This document shows, piece after piece, positions 38,055 through 52,178 of a stretch of DNA of 64,000 nt (position 1 is its first letter; each line of letters opens with the position of its first letter). Where the stretch lies: NCBI GenBank assembly GCA_028551475.1, contig CM052360.1, forward strand, positions 10,404,501 to 10,468,500, read 5' to 3'. A model generated the notes under the pieces. The model saw only the letters and a program-made list of their open reading frames with translations, was not told the DNA's origin and made no database searches. The DNA is from Casuarina equisetifolia. Taxonomy: Eukaryota > Streptophyta > Magnoliopsida > Fagales > Casuarinaceae. Both the position numbers and the translations under genes were made by a program.

Positions 38055-40898
38055 TGAAGAACTAGCCAACCTTCCACCACCTCAAGATCACAACCATTGA
38101 ATTCTTTTAAAGGATAATAGTGAGCTAATTGCCTCAAGACCCTATAGATGCCCTCATTACTAGAAAAATGAATTAGAGTCAATGGTAAAGCAACTGCTAG
38201 ACTCAGATAATTTGGTCGAGTACCCGCCTATACTCATCACCGGTTTTGCTAGTTTGAAAAAATGATAGGTCATAGAGGTTGTGTGTGGGGACTACTGAGG
38301 TTTAAATAAGCAAACCATTAAGGATCATTCCCCAATCCTTACTATAGAAGAGTTAATGGATGAGCTATTTGGTGTCACGTACTTTACAAAATTGGACTTA
38401 AGGTCTAGGTACCATCAAATTAGGACGCACCAAATTGGCATTTACAAGATTGCTTTGCAAACTCACTAAGGGCATTATGAATACTTAGTTATGCCATTTG
38501 GATTGTGCAATGCCTCGTCATCATTCCATGCTCTAATGAATGAAGTCTTTAAGGAATACTTAAGGAAATTCATCTTGGCATTTTTTTTTTTGACATACTC
38601 ATTTATAATAGAAGTTGGCAAGATCACTTGGGATATGTGAAGGGGGTTTTTGAACAGCTAAGGGCACATCAATTGTTCGTTAAAAGAAGTAAATGTTCAT
38701 TCAAGCAACAAAAGGTTAAGTACTTAAGGCATGTGATTAGTGGGGCAGGAGTAGCTATTAATGAAGAAAATATCAAGGATATGTTGGAATAAAAAGGCTT
38801 ACAAACCTAAAAGAATCAAGGAGTTTCCTTGGTCTTACGAGCTATTATAGGAGATTCATTGCTGGTTATGGTAACATTGCTTATCCCCTCACAAATTTAC
38901 TTAAGAAGGATAACTTCTTGTGGAACCTAGATGCAAAGTTAGCCTTTGAAAAGTTATAAAGAGCCATGGCGACAACTCTTGTTTTGGCAATGTTGAACCT
39001 TAATAAGGATTTTGTCTTGGAATGCAATGCATTATGTATGGCTATTGGAGTAGTGTTGTCTCAAAAGAAGCATCTGATCACATTTTTTAGCAAGATCCTT
39101 CAAAGAAGAAATGTTCTGCTTTCCACTTATGAGAAGGAATTATTGGCAGTAGTTATGTCAGTAAACAAGTGGAGGAATTACTTGTTATGAAGGAAGTCCA
39201 TAGTTTGTACTAATCAAAAAGTTTGAAACACTTATGGGATCAAAAGATAATCACCCCTACCTAATAAGAATGTCCAGTAAACTAATGGGTTTTGAGTTTA
39301 GTATTGAGTACAAACCAGGAAGGGACAATAAGGTAGTGGATGCACTTTCGCCTAAGGATATAAAGGAGGAAGATTGATGAAAAAGGCTTATTTAAAAAAA
39401 AAAATCAAGACTACATCTTTTACTAGAGCCAGAGGGCACCTTGTTAGCTTATTAAATCCCCATGCCGAAATGGATTGAGCCAATCCAAGATGAAGTGAAA
39501 GATGATCCAAAGATGCAAGAGTTGGTCAGGAAAATTCAGGATGGAAAAGTTGGAATGTGGTGGCAACATAGGAATGGGTTGATCTTCCATAAGGGCAAGT
39601 TGTATTTAAGCCTTTATTTAGAATTAACTTAGCCATTGACTAAATAAATACATGTTACATGTCAAGAAAGGGTGCATAGAACATTATGGCACGTAAGGAC
39701 AACATTCTTTTGTGTTAAGATGAGAAAAATGGTCTAGGATGTAGTGTAGGAATGTGTTGTATGTCAAACAAATAAGGCAATTAACATGCTACCACTAGGT
39801 TTGATGCAACCTCTTCCGTTTCCAATAAAAGTGTGAATAGAAATTTCCATGGACTTTATAGAAGGACTACCCTCGTCGAAAGGAAAAACATGCATATAAG
39901 TTATGGTGGATCACCTATAAAAAAATTTCATTACACTTAGTCATCCTTACACAACTGCAATAGTGGTAGAAGCCTTCTTCCAAAACATCTACAAGTTGTA
40001 TGGAATGCCCTAAAAAATAGTGCCAGACTACAATCCAATATTTACTAGTATTTTTTGGAAAGAACTACTCAACCTCCAAGGAACTTGCTTGAATTGCTCT
40101 ATAACTCATCATCCATAGTTTGATGGGCAAAACAAAGTAGTGAATCGCATTATGAAGATGTATCTAAGGTGTTTTACTAGGAACAACCTAAGAATTAGGT
40201 GAAATGGCTTGCTTGGGATGAATTATGTTACAATACGAGCATTCATAGGTCTTTTGGCACTAGCACGTACCAAGTGGTGTATGGTAAGAATCCTCAAACA
40301 CTACTAGATTACGTTCCAAGAGCCACTTTAATGGAATTTACGGAGAGGGAGTTGCTAAGTTGAGATGATGTGGTTAAAAAGTTAAGGGAAAAGCTAATGG
40401 AGTCCCAAAACGACATGAAGAAGGTTTATGACAAGGGAATAATAGGTTAAGAGTTCCAAGCTAGAGAATACGTATACTTGTAGCTTCAACCATATAGGCA
40501 ACTTATAGCACCAATGAGGAGAAATCATAAGTTTGCCCTATGATACTATAGGCCTTTTGAGATCTTAGAGAGGGTGGGAAAGCTAGCCTACCATCTTAAG
40601 CTTCCAGAGAACTCTAGAATATGACCGGTGTTCCATGTTTCAATCTTGAAGAAATTCATTAGGAGCAAGGTGATAGTGCTACTAAAACTTTCCTTAATTG
40701 TTAAACTAGAGGGGAGATCGATACCTCAGCCCCAAGTTGTAATGGCTACCCAAAAAGGCAAGGAACAATAGGAACTGCTTATGGTGTGGAATGGGTTAGT
40801 TGAAAATGATGCTACCTGGGAGCTTGTAGAGGAGTTTTTTTATGTAGTTTCCTAGCTTTAACCTTGTAGACAAGGTTTAACATTAAAAGGGAAGGAAT

Positions 40899-41240
40899 TG
40901 TCATGGGTTTTGGAAGAGTCTTATTATTCTTTTATTTCCTTCCTATTGTTTGGAACTTTAAGTTATGATGTTGTCATTTTTTGTCATAATAGGCCTTTAA
41001 GGCACACTAGTCAAGCTCAAGGGCTAGCCTTGGAATTGTAGCTTATAGTAAGGGTCTTATTGTACTTTTGTTACTACCAAATAGGAAAAAAGCTTATGGT
41101 AAAAAGAAAATAGGGGAATTAGGGCTTATCAATCTTTGTATCTTGAATCCTTGAATAAATGGTGTAGTGTCCCTTGGTGCTGAGGTTTTAGCATCCCTTA
41201 GATGCTATATCATTATTATCCTTAGAATCATTGGCCAACA
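40899..41240 (+). repeat. 3' LTR of the 35735-41240 gypsy fossil
   Basis: Starts TGTCATGGG right after a purine tract and ends GGCCAACA. There is no partner in the window, so the right edge is by motif only. Confidence 0.65.
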
Positions 41241-41425
41241 TAAGAAGAAGAAGCCTTTAGAGGTTTAGACTATCCATTCCAAGCTTTGGGTTCAAATATG
41301 TCAAAAGAAGATGAGTATGACAATTTATATCCCTTCATTATGCTAATGTTTATTCTTAGTTTTAGATTTATAAATGTGTTACAAGCAAACAATGTAGCGA
41401 TTATCACAGGATGAGAAATGGTTGG

Positions 41426-42954
41426 TGTTCGATGAAATTTTACATGCTAGTGTATATGTCGAACAAGTAATATGATGTCGTCCTACAGGGACTAATGATT
41501 ACTATCCCAACTAATTACTAAAGTTGAACAACTCCTAAAGTTTATCTAGCAAATCAAAATAATAGAACATTGATTAACCAACTAAATTTAATCTAAACTT
41601 GATAAACAAATATGCTAAAGCGTATGATTTCACCTAACTACTAGGTACAAATGTAGATTAATTATGCTTGTAAGATTGATTCTACTCAGGTGATAGCGGA
41701 ATTTCCTAATTTATTCACTATCCTATGTCTAGGTATAACGAATCTACTTAATTCATTAACTCACTCTATTTCTACCTATGAATTAAATGAACTAAGTGCA
41801 TTAAGATATGTGAATATTTCAGTTTGCACCTAAAGCCACACAAATCATATGGTATAGTTTTATCCATATTAAGCTATGGTTGCATATTACATGAAGCAAC
41901 TACATGTCATTTTCTTTTAGTCTCTAACATGCAAATCACATCATTTAAGTGATAGTTACTCACTTAAACACATTAAACATAGTAATATGCAACATCACAC
42001 ACATAAAACATCTGACAAAATATCATAATCATGTCATTCATACTTCATAATCAAGTTCCATCATAACTCTAACACAATAAACTAAAACATCATATTTACA
42101 TAAAAAAGAACAATGCAGAAAATCATAGAAAACATCTTAAATTGAAAAACAACTAAGTTGTCACCAAATTGTCTTCCCTTTCAAACAACTATACATTAGA
42201 GGAAGGAAGAGGAGTTGTCTGAAAAACGGGAGAAAAATGAGTTGTCATGCACCATCATGTGCTTTCACACCCGCCGCCATCCACCACCATGCGTTGTCAC
42301 CGTCCGCTACTGATCTTACAAAAACTTCCAAAAAAATGTAGATCAAGATGCCTAGGTTGTAGATTTGCAAAAAGATTAAGCAAAATCACCACAAAAATGC
42401 ATAAATTTGATGGAAAAGACAAAGTCGGTGTTCGCACTTCTTCATTGGAAACTACCCTGAAATCACACACAACTACCATAGAACTATTGAAAATTGCTCT
42501 AGGAAGCTAGATCTGCTTTCAAATTGCAAGAAATCACTCAACTTTAGCCAAAAAAAAAAGGAAAAGGATGGCCAGAAATAGAAGATGTGGCTGGAAATGG
42601 GTTGTTTCCAACCAATAAAGGGGACGAACGTAAACGGCATTCCAATCCACTGTCGTAAAACGCTCACATGCTGGTGTTCACTCCCCTGCCTCTATTCATC
42701 TGGTGAAAGCCCTATTCTTTCTCCTTTGTTCTTTCTGGTTTTGCACTCCAAATTACCTTTTTTCTCTATTTTTTTGAATTCCTTCATTTTATTGCTTTTT
42801 CTTACTTTGTTTTCTTCTTTTTCTTATTTTTGGGATTTGCTACATAAATGAACAAATCTTGCATAAACAATACAAATATGAATAAAATTTAACAAATATT
42901 AAATTATAATTACCTAAACTAGTAACAATAACTCTATATAAGATAAAGTTATTA
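41426..42954 (-). mobile_element. Solo LTR, family T, in exon 4 of SerRS B
   Basis: 1529 bp, flanked by GTTGG at 41421-41425 and 42955-42959 (perfect 5-bp duplication). Minus-strand copy of the family at 45883-47174. Plus-strand ends are TGTTCGATG and AAGTTATTA. Confidence 0.92.
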
Positions 42955-44255
42955 GTTGGAGCCAAAAGCAAAGAATCATGTTGAGCTCATTGAACTTCTT
43001 GGTATTGCAAATCTAAAGAAAGGTACTAAATCCCTATTCATCTAGATTTAAGGCCATAACTTCATACCTTGCCTTGAAAGCATCCCAGTTTGCTATATGA
43101 AAATGTTTTGGTGCACATAACATTTCTTGGTTAACTTTGATTAGTTAATAGATTTCAACATATGTATTCTTATTAACAAAAAAAGAGAAAAATTCATTTT
43201 GCTTCAACAATAGTTAGGCACTAAGAGTTGTGACTTTGTTGCTAAACAAAAATTTAATTCTCAAGTACTCATTCAACTTAAATTAAAGATTCAACTTTAG
43301 GGTAATGGATAAGTTGTTTGCTTTTCTACAAGATTAGATTCCAAAGGTGTGCAATAAATTGATTAATTGCATAGTTTCTCGAATTCATCCAATGATGTAA
43401 AATTCTCAAGTTTAATGATTCACTCCATGGGTAAAAGATTAAGGCAAGACTTGGTTGTTATGAGTTTTCCTTCTGGCTTTTTGTGTTTGTTAGCTTTTAC
43501 TACCTAAAATTATTACTCTTGAGTATTGTGATTTATATGCTCATTATGTAACTCAAATGATTTGAAATCATGTGGCAACTCAATTTGATGTGGAAATTTT
43601 TTATTGCTAATGCATATATGCTTGAAATGTTAGGTGCTAAAGTCGGTGAGGGTAAAGGTTTCTACTTGAAAGGAGATGGTATGCACCTTAATCAAGCTCT
43701 AATTTACTTTAGTCTTGATTTTTTTGGAGGAAAAAGGATTTACTCCATTGCTACCTCCAATCTTCATGAGAAAAAATGTCATGGCAAGGTCTGCTTAATT
43801 AGCACAATTTGATGGACTTTACAAGGTGATGTTAGTATGTTTTTGCATAATATCTTTTGTACTATGCATCTAAAAGATTTATTTTATGTTTGAACATATG
43901 GTTTTTTTTATAGATTTTAATGATTTTGGTAGTATATGGATCTAACTACTTTTTTTAATCCTTATGTGTCATTAAAGTCATTTGAGAGAGAGTCTTTCTG
44001 TAAATAACATTTTATTGACTTTGTTCTAAAGGATGGTCTAAATCTTACATGTTTTGCATCATTGTTATTTCTTTAACTTAATTGTTTTTTTGTATTTTTT
44101 GGCACTACTCTCTTCTTTATTTTCATTCTAGCTTTAGGTATAGGATATCCTACTTCTAGTGTTGTTGGAGACTTTTGGTACCTTTCTTGTTACATGAGCT
44201 TAGTAGTTGTATTAGCATGACATAAGTGAAGGGTGAAGGAGAAGACAAATATTTG

Positions 44256-44742
44256 TGTCAAGCTTAGGATATGCTAAATGAAGGATTATAGCCTATTCAA
44301 TTATGTCATATTTTTAGATCATTTTGTTTTAGAAGATTGAGTAGTTTTTGGAGGAATGTGCAAAACCCAATTGATTTAGAAGTCTAAATCCCAATCATTT
44401 TAGGATAATGGACTAAGTAGTTTTGGAAAATGCCTAAATTCTAGTTGCTTTAGGAATATGAAATCTAGTTGTTTTAGGAATCCAAACTACATTCATATTA
44501 GGCTAAAAATTATACTATAAATAAAAATTAAAGAGGAAGGGTAGAGTCATGCTTAAAAAGATTGAAACCTTTCCTTAGCTTACATAATTGAGGAAGCTTT
44601 AAGTTCCCAGTCTTGATAGTTTGTGTATTACTTTCTTCTTATATGTTGTTATTATGTCAAGTTTGAACACAATCTAGTGTTTTGTGTTCTTCAATGTTTA
44701 TTTTGGTTTTAAGATCACATCCCTAACCCCAAGGGTGTGACA
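44256..44742. mobile_element. Solo LTR, third family (487 bp), in exon 6 of SerRS B
   Basis: Runs TGTCAAGCTTAGG to AAGGGTGTGACA, flanked by ATTTG at 44251-44255 and 44743-44747 (perfect). The TGTCA / TGACA ends and the size fit a gypsy-type LTR; strand and family are not proven, as no internal part is present. Confidence 0.88.
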
Positions 44743-45882
44743 ATTTGATTATTACATGCGAGTAGCCACTTTGTGCATGTCATTTAGGAGATTGGATTTA
44801 TCCTTCTGAGTTACCTATAAGGTTGTAGTATCTTCTCAAAGCTTGTTCCTTTCCTTAGAAAAGTATAGGGTTGCCTTGGTCATTAATGTTCATTTTTTCT
44901 AGGAATGTTATTTATGGACTTGTGCCCACAAATGAAACATGTAAAAGAAAAATGGGTTCCTTTATGTGAATTCTTATTTGTGACATAAAGGTGATTTTCA
45001 ATTCAAAAGTTTCATGTTTATAACATTTTAAGTCTAAATTTCTATACAACAATGCAATTGAAGATCCCCCACCAAGTTATATCCATCATTTCTAATGCCC
45101 TAAATGATGCAACTTCGAAGAAGTAGATCTAGAAGGATGGTTTCCAACATTTCAAACTTACAAATAGTTAGTTGTCTTGTTCAAACTATATAAACTATGA
45201 GTGTAAGGGATTGGAAATTCAATATGGGTAGGAAATGGTAAGCCTTATGAAGCCTATTATTGCATCTTGCCCATGCTACAAGGTCATCATTTATTAAATT
45301 TGTTCATGAAATCAAAAAATTCTCTATGAGAAACTGAAATATGGTGTTGGCAGGGGCATCCTAATAAGTAAGCCTCAATACTCCTTTTGTGCAAGAAAAT
45401 CAAAATTTCCTTTTGATATTGATAAAAGAAAATTGAATTTTGATTGTCCTTTTTACTTGTTTAGATTAAGATTTTAGCTTTGACTATAAATCCATTCTAA
45501 TGGTAAGGTGTTTTAAAATTTATGATTTTTTTATTTTTTTTATTTTTTTGGTGTGTTTTGTTGCAGAACAATGAGTAAACAAAGAAATATGTCCACTTGT
45601 TGAACTCTACGCTAACAACAATGGAGAGAACCATGTGGCACATTCTTTAGAATTATTAAAGGAAGGATGGTGTTTAGGTACCTGAAGCTTTACAATAATT
45701 TATTAGTGGAAAGACCTTCCTACCTTTCAAAAACAAACTAGCCAGTGAAGCCAAAGGAGAGAAACTAAAGTCCTAGTGTCTTGTTTACTTAGTTATCATG
45801 GAGAATAAATTAGGATACAACTAGGTCTTTCATGTTATTATCCACCTCATTCTTGTTTCCTAAAAAAGAAAAAGAAACAAAG

Positions 45883-47174
45883 TGATAACTATATTTTTAT
45901 AGAGTTATTTTAACTATTTTAGTATACAAATAATACAAGTTTTGTGAGACAACATTTAAGTTTTTATATATTTATTTAAATCTTTGTTATTTATGTAGCA
46001 AACCCCAAAAGAGCATGATAAACAAAGGAGACATGAAGAAAAGAAGCAAGGCACGAGAGGAATAAAAGAAAAGGAAAAAGAAAAATAAGAAGAAGAGAAA
46101 GCAATGTGTAAAAGAGAAGAAAAAAGGTAAAATGGACAAAAAAGTAAAAGGAGAAAGGACATGTGTAAATTATCAAGAGAGAATCTAGGGCTATTGCACA
46201 ACAATAAATGGAAAGAGAAAACACTACATAAGAGAACAAAGGAGGGAGAAAAGAAAGAGAGAAAAAAGGTGCCGCCCCAAGAGATGAAAAAGAAAAGAAA
46301 AAAAGAAAAAGAAAGGAGAGGCACAACAACTTACCTCTACTTCATGCCATTCTTGATTTTGGTTTGATTTGTATAAGTTTTGCAAAAACTTCTTAAAGAA
46401 AAGACAATATGGTGACAACTTTCCTGTTTTTCTTTCATTTAAGATGTTTTACTTAATTTTTATCATTGTTATGGTTTGTTATTTCATTATGTTATAATTT
46501 CTTTTTTGTTAAAGCGACAATATAGCCTAACTATAATGATGTGAATTTTATAAGTTTTTATGCTTTGCAAGATATTTTGTTTATGTGAAGTTGCATATTA
46601 CTATGTTTAATACTTTTACGTAATTAGCTATCACTTAAATGATTTAATTTGCATGTGTGAGATCGACAGAAAATGATATGTAATTGCTTCTTGTAATATG
46701 TAACCATAAATTAAATATAGAGAGACATATACCACATTATTTGTGTGGCTCTTAGTGTAAACTTGAAATGTTTATAAATCTTATGGCATTTGGTTTATTT
46801 CAATTCACATATAGAGATATAGTGAATTAATGAACTAAATATGTTTATTATACCTAGACATATGATAATGAATAAATTAGAAAATTCTGCAATCACATAG
46901 ATATTATCCTTCTTGCAAGTATACATAATTTACATTAGTACTTCATAGTTATGGTGAAATCGGATGCTCTAATATGTTTCGTGTATTTAGTTTTATTAAA
47001 TCTAGTTGATTAGTTCATTCTCTATCAATTTGGTTTGCATGATAAATTCTAGGATTTTTATTCACCGTTAGTAATTAGTTAACTTAATAATCACCAATTT
47101 CTATGGGACGATACCTTACTCATCATTATATTACTTATTCAATATGTTCACTTGCATTTAAAATTCATCGAACA
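45883..47174 (+). mobile_element. Solo LTR, family T, in the 3' UTR of SerRS B
   Basis: 1292 bp, TGATAACTATATTTTTATAGAG to CATCGAACA, flanked by CAAAG at 45878-45882 and 47175-47179 (perfect). It contains a purine-rich tract (46010-46320) whose complement gives long phenylalanine-rich chance frames. Confidence 0.92.
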
Positions 47175-47245
47175 CAAAGAAGAAAAAAAATTGAATGAGA
47201 TAAACAACATGAGATTATATGTATTGATACAATGACACAGTACAA

Positions 47246-47400
47246 TGGAGAATAACTTAGGAAACAACTTAAGTTTTCATGTTGTTTTCCACCTCATTCC
47301 TATTTTGCAACAAAAAAAAGGAAAAAAATGAAATAAGGAAACAATACCATATTAGATGTATCAACCAACCTACAAATAAAGTTTTAGGGCCTTAAAAGCC
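47246..47400 (+). repeat. Second copy of the SerRS 3' UTR segment beside SerRS B
   Basis: AATGGAGAATAACTTAGGAA and the following TCATGTTGTTTTCCACCTCATTCC repeat the 3' UTR segment also seen near 45800 and 9409, so part of the UTR was duplicated or a further SerRS copy was truncated here by the neighbouring gypsy fossil. Confidence 0.65.
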
Positions 47401-50400
47401 CTCATTTGGTCCCTTAATGGGGATACGGCATGCTGAAGATTGTCCAAAAGGTTCCTAATCATGATCCTCTTCAAACCTTCCTACACAAAAAATGACCTAT
47501 GTAGAAATTTCAACTTGAAGGGCTAAAGGATTATGCTTCAATTGTGGTGAGAATTATATCATGGACATTAATGTTAGCCAAAAAAATTATGCATGATGAT
47601 TAGAAAAGAGAAAAGGAAAAGGAAGCAAAACCAATTCAAGAAGAATCAAAGGAGCACGACGATGGCATTATTGACCATGTATCTATTTCACTTAATGCAA
47701 TCTTAGGAAGAACATTAGTATTATGCATTAGAGGGCAATGAGTGAAAAAACACCTATCATGATTTTAGTTTACTCGAGTAGTACACATGATTTTGTGCAC
47801 CTAAAAACAATAAAATGAATAAGACATAAAGTGGAAGAGACAAAGCCGTTCGTAGGAGTAGACAATGGAGAGGATTTGTGTAGTCATTAAAGGTGTAATA
47901 GTTTTTGGTGGACAATACAAGGGCATGTTTTCAAGATGGAAGTTCTAGTCCTTGACATTATTCAGTAAGATATGGTGTTTGGTGTTTTCATGTTGGCAGC
48001 TTATAATCCAATTAGTGTAGCTTTTAAGTTATCACGGTTATGGTTACAAATAATGGAGAACAACTTTGGCTTTAAAGGAGAAAGCACACCAAACTAGTTT
48101 GAAGATGTTAATGGCAGTGATAGCAAATAACCTAGTGGTTTGCTTAACTATCTTTTCGCACTTTCTAGTATAAACAATTTTAGATAAATTTCAATTGGTT
48201 TTTGAAATACCATCTCTTACCTCCTTAAAAGGTGTTTAACCATCACATTTCACTCCAACCTAATAGCATTTTAGTGAATAAATGCCTATATTGGTATCCT
48301 TATGTTTAAAAGGCTAAGATTGAAAATATAGTGAAAAGATGCTAGATCACGAAATCATTGACCACATCACTAGCCCTTTTGCCTCTCCTATGTTGTTAGC
48401 AAATAAGCAAGATGGATCTTGGTGTTTATGTGTAGATTATCCTAGACTAAATAAGATAACAGTGAAAAATAAGTTTCTTATTCCTATTATTAATGAACTA
48501 TTAGATAAATTACATAGGTCTCATTGGTTTTCAAAACTAGATCTTTAGTCAAGTTATCATTAAGTAAGGGTGAATATAGATGACATTTACAAAATAGCAT
48601 TTTACATCCATCAAGGACGTTATGAGTTTGCTGACATGCCATTTGAATTAACAAATGCTTCGATGACATTTCAAGCCCTAATGAATACTATCTTTCAGTC
48701 ATTCCTTCTAAAGTTTGTACTTATATTCTTTTATGATATTTTGATTTATAGTCTGACTTTAAAGGATCAAGTGGCACATCTTTAGGCCACCCTTTAGATA
48801 TTATAAAAAAAATTCATTATGTGTTAAAAAAAAGTAAATATTTTTTTGCTCACTTTAGAATTGAGTATTTAGGATACTTTAATTTGGGCCATGTAGTTGA
48901 AGTGGATCCTAGCAAAGAAGAATATATGAAAATTTAGCCTCCTCTTACCACCTTAAAGTGTTGAGAGGATTTTTTAGATTTATAGGTTAATATAGAAGAT
49001 TTGTTAAGGGATATAGTCACACTAGCAAACCCTTTATACAGTTGCTTAAGAAGGAAAATTTTACTTAGACTTTAGAAATGAAAGCTATGTTCAATTAGTT
49101 AAAACATATAATGAGCTCTATACTTATGTTAGCTACCCTTAATTTTAATAAAGCATTAATCATTGAGATTGAAGCTCGTAGTAAGGGGGGAGTAGTACTT
49201 ATGCAAGAAGGATGACCTATTGCCTATTTGAGTAATGTTTGATACCTAAGCACTTAGGTAGATCACTGTATAAATAGGAATTGCTTGCCTTAGTCATAAC
49301 AATACAAAAATGGCATCCTTACCTAGTTGGACATCACTTCATATTAAGACAAATCATTGCAATTTGAAATATTTACTAGAACAAAAGGTGACTATAACTT
49401 TATTGTTGGAAAAAGGTGTGTTTTGTTGTAACAAACTTTTGGCTACATATACTATTTGTATAAATATTTTTCATATGATTATATACAATATTGAACATCA
49501 AGGAAGTAAATGGTGTGAAAATTATAATATCAATAAATGATATTATAAAGTAGTCAGGTTCCTACATTTTTTTACAAATTAACTTCATACAATGCCTTGA
49601 GAAATATTTTGTATGAAAAAGAGCTAAGGGAATATTTGAATATTTGAAGAAAAAATGATACTTGGATTTATGTACTTGCAGGTACACATGAATCAAGAAT
49701 CACACTATGAAGGCTAAAATTAAAGTCATAATACTTGATTTTAGTTAGTTGGTTCAAGCTCAAAAGAGGATCCTTATTTAATTGGATCAGGTCCATGGGA
49801 AGAAGCCCACAAGCTCAACCCACAAGCTAAGCTCGCAAGCCTAGCCCACAAGCTAAGCCTGCAAGCTTAGCCCATAATACTCAGCTCGCCTAATGTCTTA
49901 ATTTGAAGCTACAATGTTGTTTCACTTAAGAGTAATTCTCTTAAGCCATTGTGAAGAGAAGAGCCTTAACCCTAAGAAACACCAAGTTGCTCTCTCGCCT
50001 CTCTCTATCATCAATTCTCCAACGGGAAAAAACCTAAAGAGATAGTGTTGTAGAATGGCTATGAAGATAATTAATCCCCGTTTGTTCTGCTATTTGATGG
50101 AGCTTCTATTAAGTCTCAACAAAAAAATTGCAACGGGCATTTCAAGTTTGAACAAAAACCCTAGAAAGCTAGTATGCTTTATATATTATATAAAGAGATG
50201 TTCTTGATAGTTCTTTGGAGCTTTTCGATGAAATCTTGTTGAGAGATTGAGAAAATATTAAAGCTTGTAAAAGATCATACACTCATGAAATTCTTCATTG
50301 ATCGATAAAAGAAGTTTGAATCTTCGATGATATTCTTACACTTTAATATTCTTATAAATAGTCACTGTTAGATTAAGTTATTTATATGCTAATTAAACTA

Positions 50401-50670
50401 TGATTATTATTTGCACATAAACTCCTTTACAAATCCAAAACCCTAACTTTGTGATAATTGAGAGTTTCATGATTAGAACTTGAATTGAGTTTGTATATCT
50501 TCAATTAGCTATTTGATAAGCAATACTCCTCACAAATATTACACATTTGAGGACTTGCTAATGTACTAAGGTTGATTTAACCTAATCATTGTAACTGTGA
50601 ACCATTTAACTCCTTAAAAAGGAGTTGGAAAATGTAGGAGAGCATTTTCTATTAGCTTTGAAGTAAAGTG

Positions 50671-50689
50671 TGTAAGGTTTTATACCTAA

Positions 50690-50728
<39 letters not shown>

Positions 50729-52178
50729 AGAGGGGGGTTGACTTGGTTTTTATGGTTTTACCTATATTTTTTTGTTCTTCAAAGTTTCATGCAAGATTGG
50801 CATTCAACACAAATATATCAAAGCATATAAACAAAGAGATAAAACAAGATAAGAGGACACATAGATTTACATAGTGGTTTGGCCCTTGTCACCTACTTCC
50901 ACCCTTTTCTCCTTCAACTCAACAAGTTGAAGTCTACTTTACTTCAAGCTAGGAAAAACCTTCTCCTACACTTCACAACTGCTCCATAAGGAGTTAAATG
51001 ATCCATGGTTACAATATTTAGGTTAACCAACCTTAGTACATCAAGCAAATCCTCAAATATATAATGTGAGTGAGGAATGATGCTTATCAAAAAGCTAATT
51101 GAAGAAATACAAACTTAATTCAAGCTCTAATCATGAAACCCCCAACTTTCACAAAGTTAGGGTTTTGGATTTACAAAAAGGTTTATGTGCATATAATAAT
51201 CAAAGATCAATCAGCATATAAATGACTTAATCTAACAGTGAATATTCAAAAGAATATTAGTTTGAAGGAATATCACCAAAGATACAAAGTTGCTTTGTAG
51301 ATCAATGAAGAATATTGTTGGGTATAAGATCTTTGCAAGACTTGAGTATAAACTTGATTTCTCAACACAATCTCATCAAAACCACACCAAAAGGATGTTC
51401 TTTTTCTCCTTTTATATCATATATTGAGTAAATGAGCTTTCTAGCATTTTCATTCAAACCTGAGTTGCCCGTTGAGATTAAACTATTGAGACTTGATAGA
51501 TGCTCCATCAATCAATAGTGCAAATGATGATTAAGCCTTTTCAAACACGGTTGTTTCATTTAAACAACAATGCTTCACAACCTCAAGCTCGAGCAAGGCT
51601 TTGTTCAATGGATTAGCTTGCGAGCTAGTGGATCAGCTCAGACTTGATCCATTAGAATAACTCCAACGCGATCTAGTGGGACAACTTCAGTGTGGTCCAA
51701 CAGAGGAGTTTAAGCTCAGTCCAGCAAAGCACTTAGTCCAGTAAAGTTGTTTAAGCTTGGTCCAACAAAGCATTTAGTCTAGCAAAGTTGTTTTTAGCTT
51801 TGCATATAATTCCATTCAATTATGCATTAAGCTTGATCACATAGAACCTTGTATATTGAATTTTCCTTTCATAATATAATCTATAGCCCTTTGTCAACAT
51901 GTACCTACAAGCACACAAAATCAAGTATCATTTTTTCTTTAATATAAGTACTTATATTTTTGCTCATTAAATCACATAAAAATATTTATCTAAGCTTTAT
52001 ATATGATGTTTGATAATGAAGTGTAGGAAATCAGCTACTTTATAATATCATTAATTGATATTATTATTTGCACATCTTTTACTTCCTTTGGTATTCAATA
52101 TATGCACATAAAGAAGTTACCATACATTCACAAATTATATTTTACTCAACAAAACACATCAACATATGGTTTTCAACA
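50671..52178 (-). mobile_element. Solo LTR, family S, inner member, opposite orientation
   Basis: 1508 bp, flanked by AAGTG at 50666-50670 and 52179-52183 (perfect), inserted into the outer LTR of the same family but in the other orientation. The pair therefore forms a long inverted repeat (arms about 49404-50670 and 50880-52178). It holds a (GA)n run. Confidence 0.92.
50694..50725. repeat. (GA)n microsatellite
   Basis: About 15 GA units next to the purine-rich end of the inner family S LTR. Confidence 0.9.

Larger units (their letters stand above)
35735..41240 (+). mobile_element. Ty3/gypsy fossil with 3' LTR, interrupted by a solo LTR
   Basis: Begins in gag at the zinc knuckle (about 35785-35830, CFNCDGKYTIGHRC). 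It is interrupted at 36576-38054 by a family S LTR, then continues with reverse transcriptase (38060-38750), RNase H (38960-39360), integrase (39650-40330) and a degraded chromodomain-like end (40740-40860). A purine tract (AAAAGGGAAGGAA, about 40884-40896) precedes a 342-bp LTR, 40899-41240, TGTCATGGG to GGCCAACA. The 5' LTR and first part of gag are not seen. Many breaks, clearly older than 26548-32417, and of a related chromovirus type. Confidence 0.88.
41300..47245 (+). pseudogene. Seryl-tRNA synthetase pseudogene, copy B
   Basis: Old duplicate of the SerRS gene with introns, so not a retrocopy. Homology begins at the end of exon 3 / intron 3 (about 41305) and reaches the 3' UTR. Exon 4: about 41386-41425 and 42955-43022, split by a solo LTR. 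Exon 5: about 43635-43824, with TAA at 43796-43798 where A has CAA. Exon 6: about 44221-44255 and 44743-44823, split by a second solo LTR. Exon 7, carrying class II motif 2, is absent (deletion near 44900-44925). Exon 8 (45058-45237) has lost its AG acceptor (GCAA). Exon 9 (45567-45776) keeps the final TAG. A third solo LTR sits in the 3' UTR. Further stops occur in exons 8 and 9. Exons 1-3 are missing; a gypsy fossil lies there instead. Non-functional. Confidence 0.93.

Noticed and set aside
45956-46420. Phenylalanine/leucine-rich minus-strand frames (also at 54646-54986) as small membrane proteins
   Set aside because: They are the complement of purine-rich tracts inside family T solo LTRs; the frames differ between copies and have no gene context.
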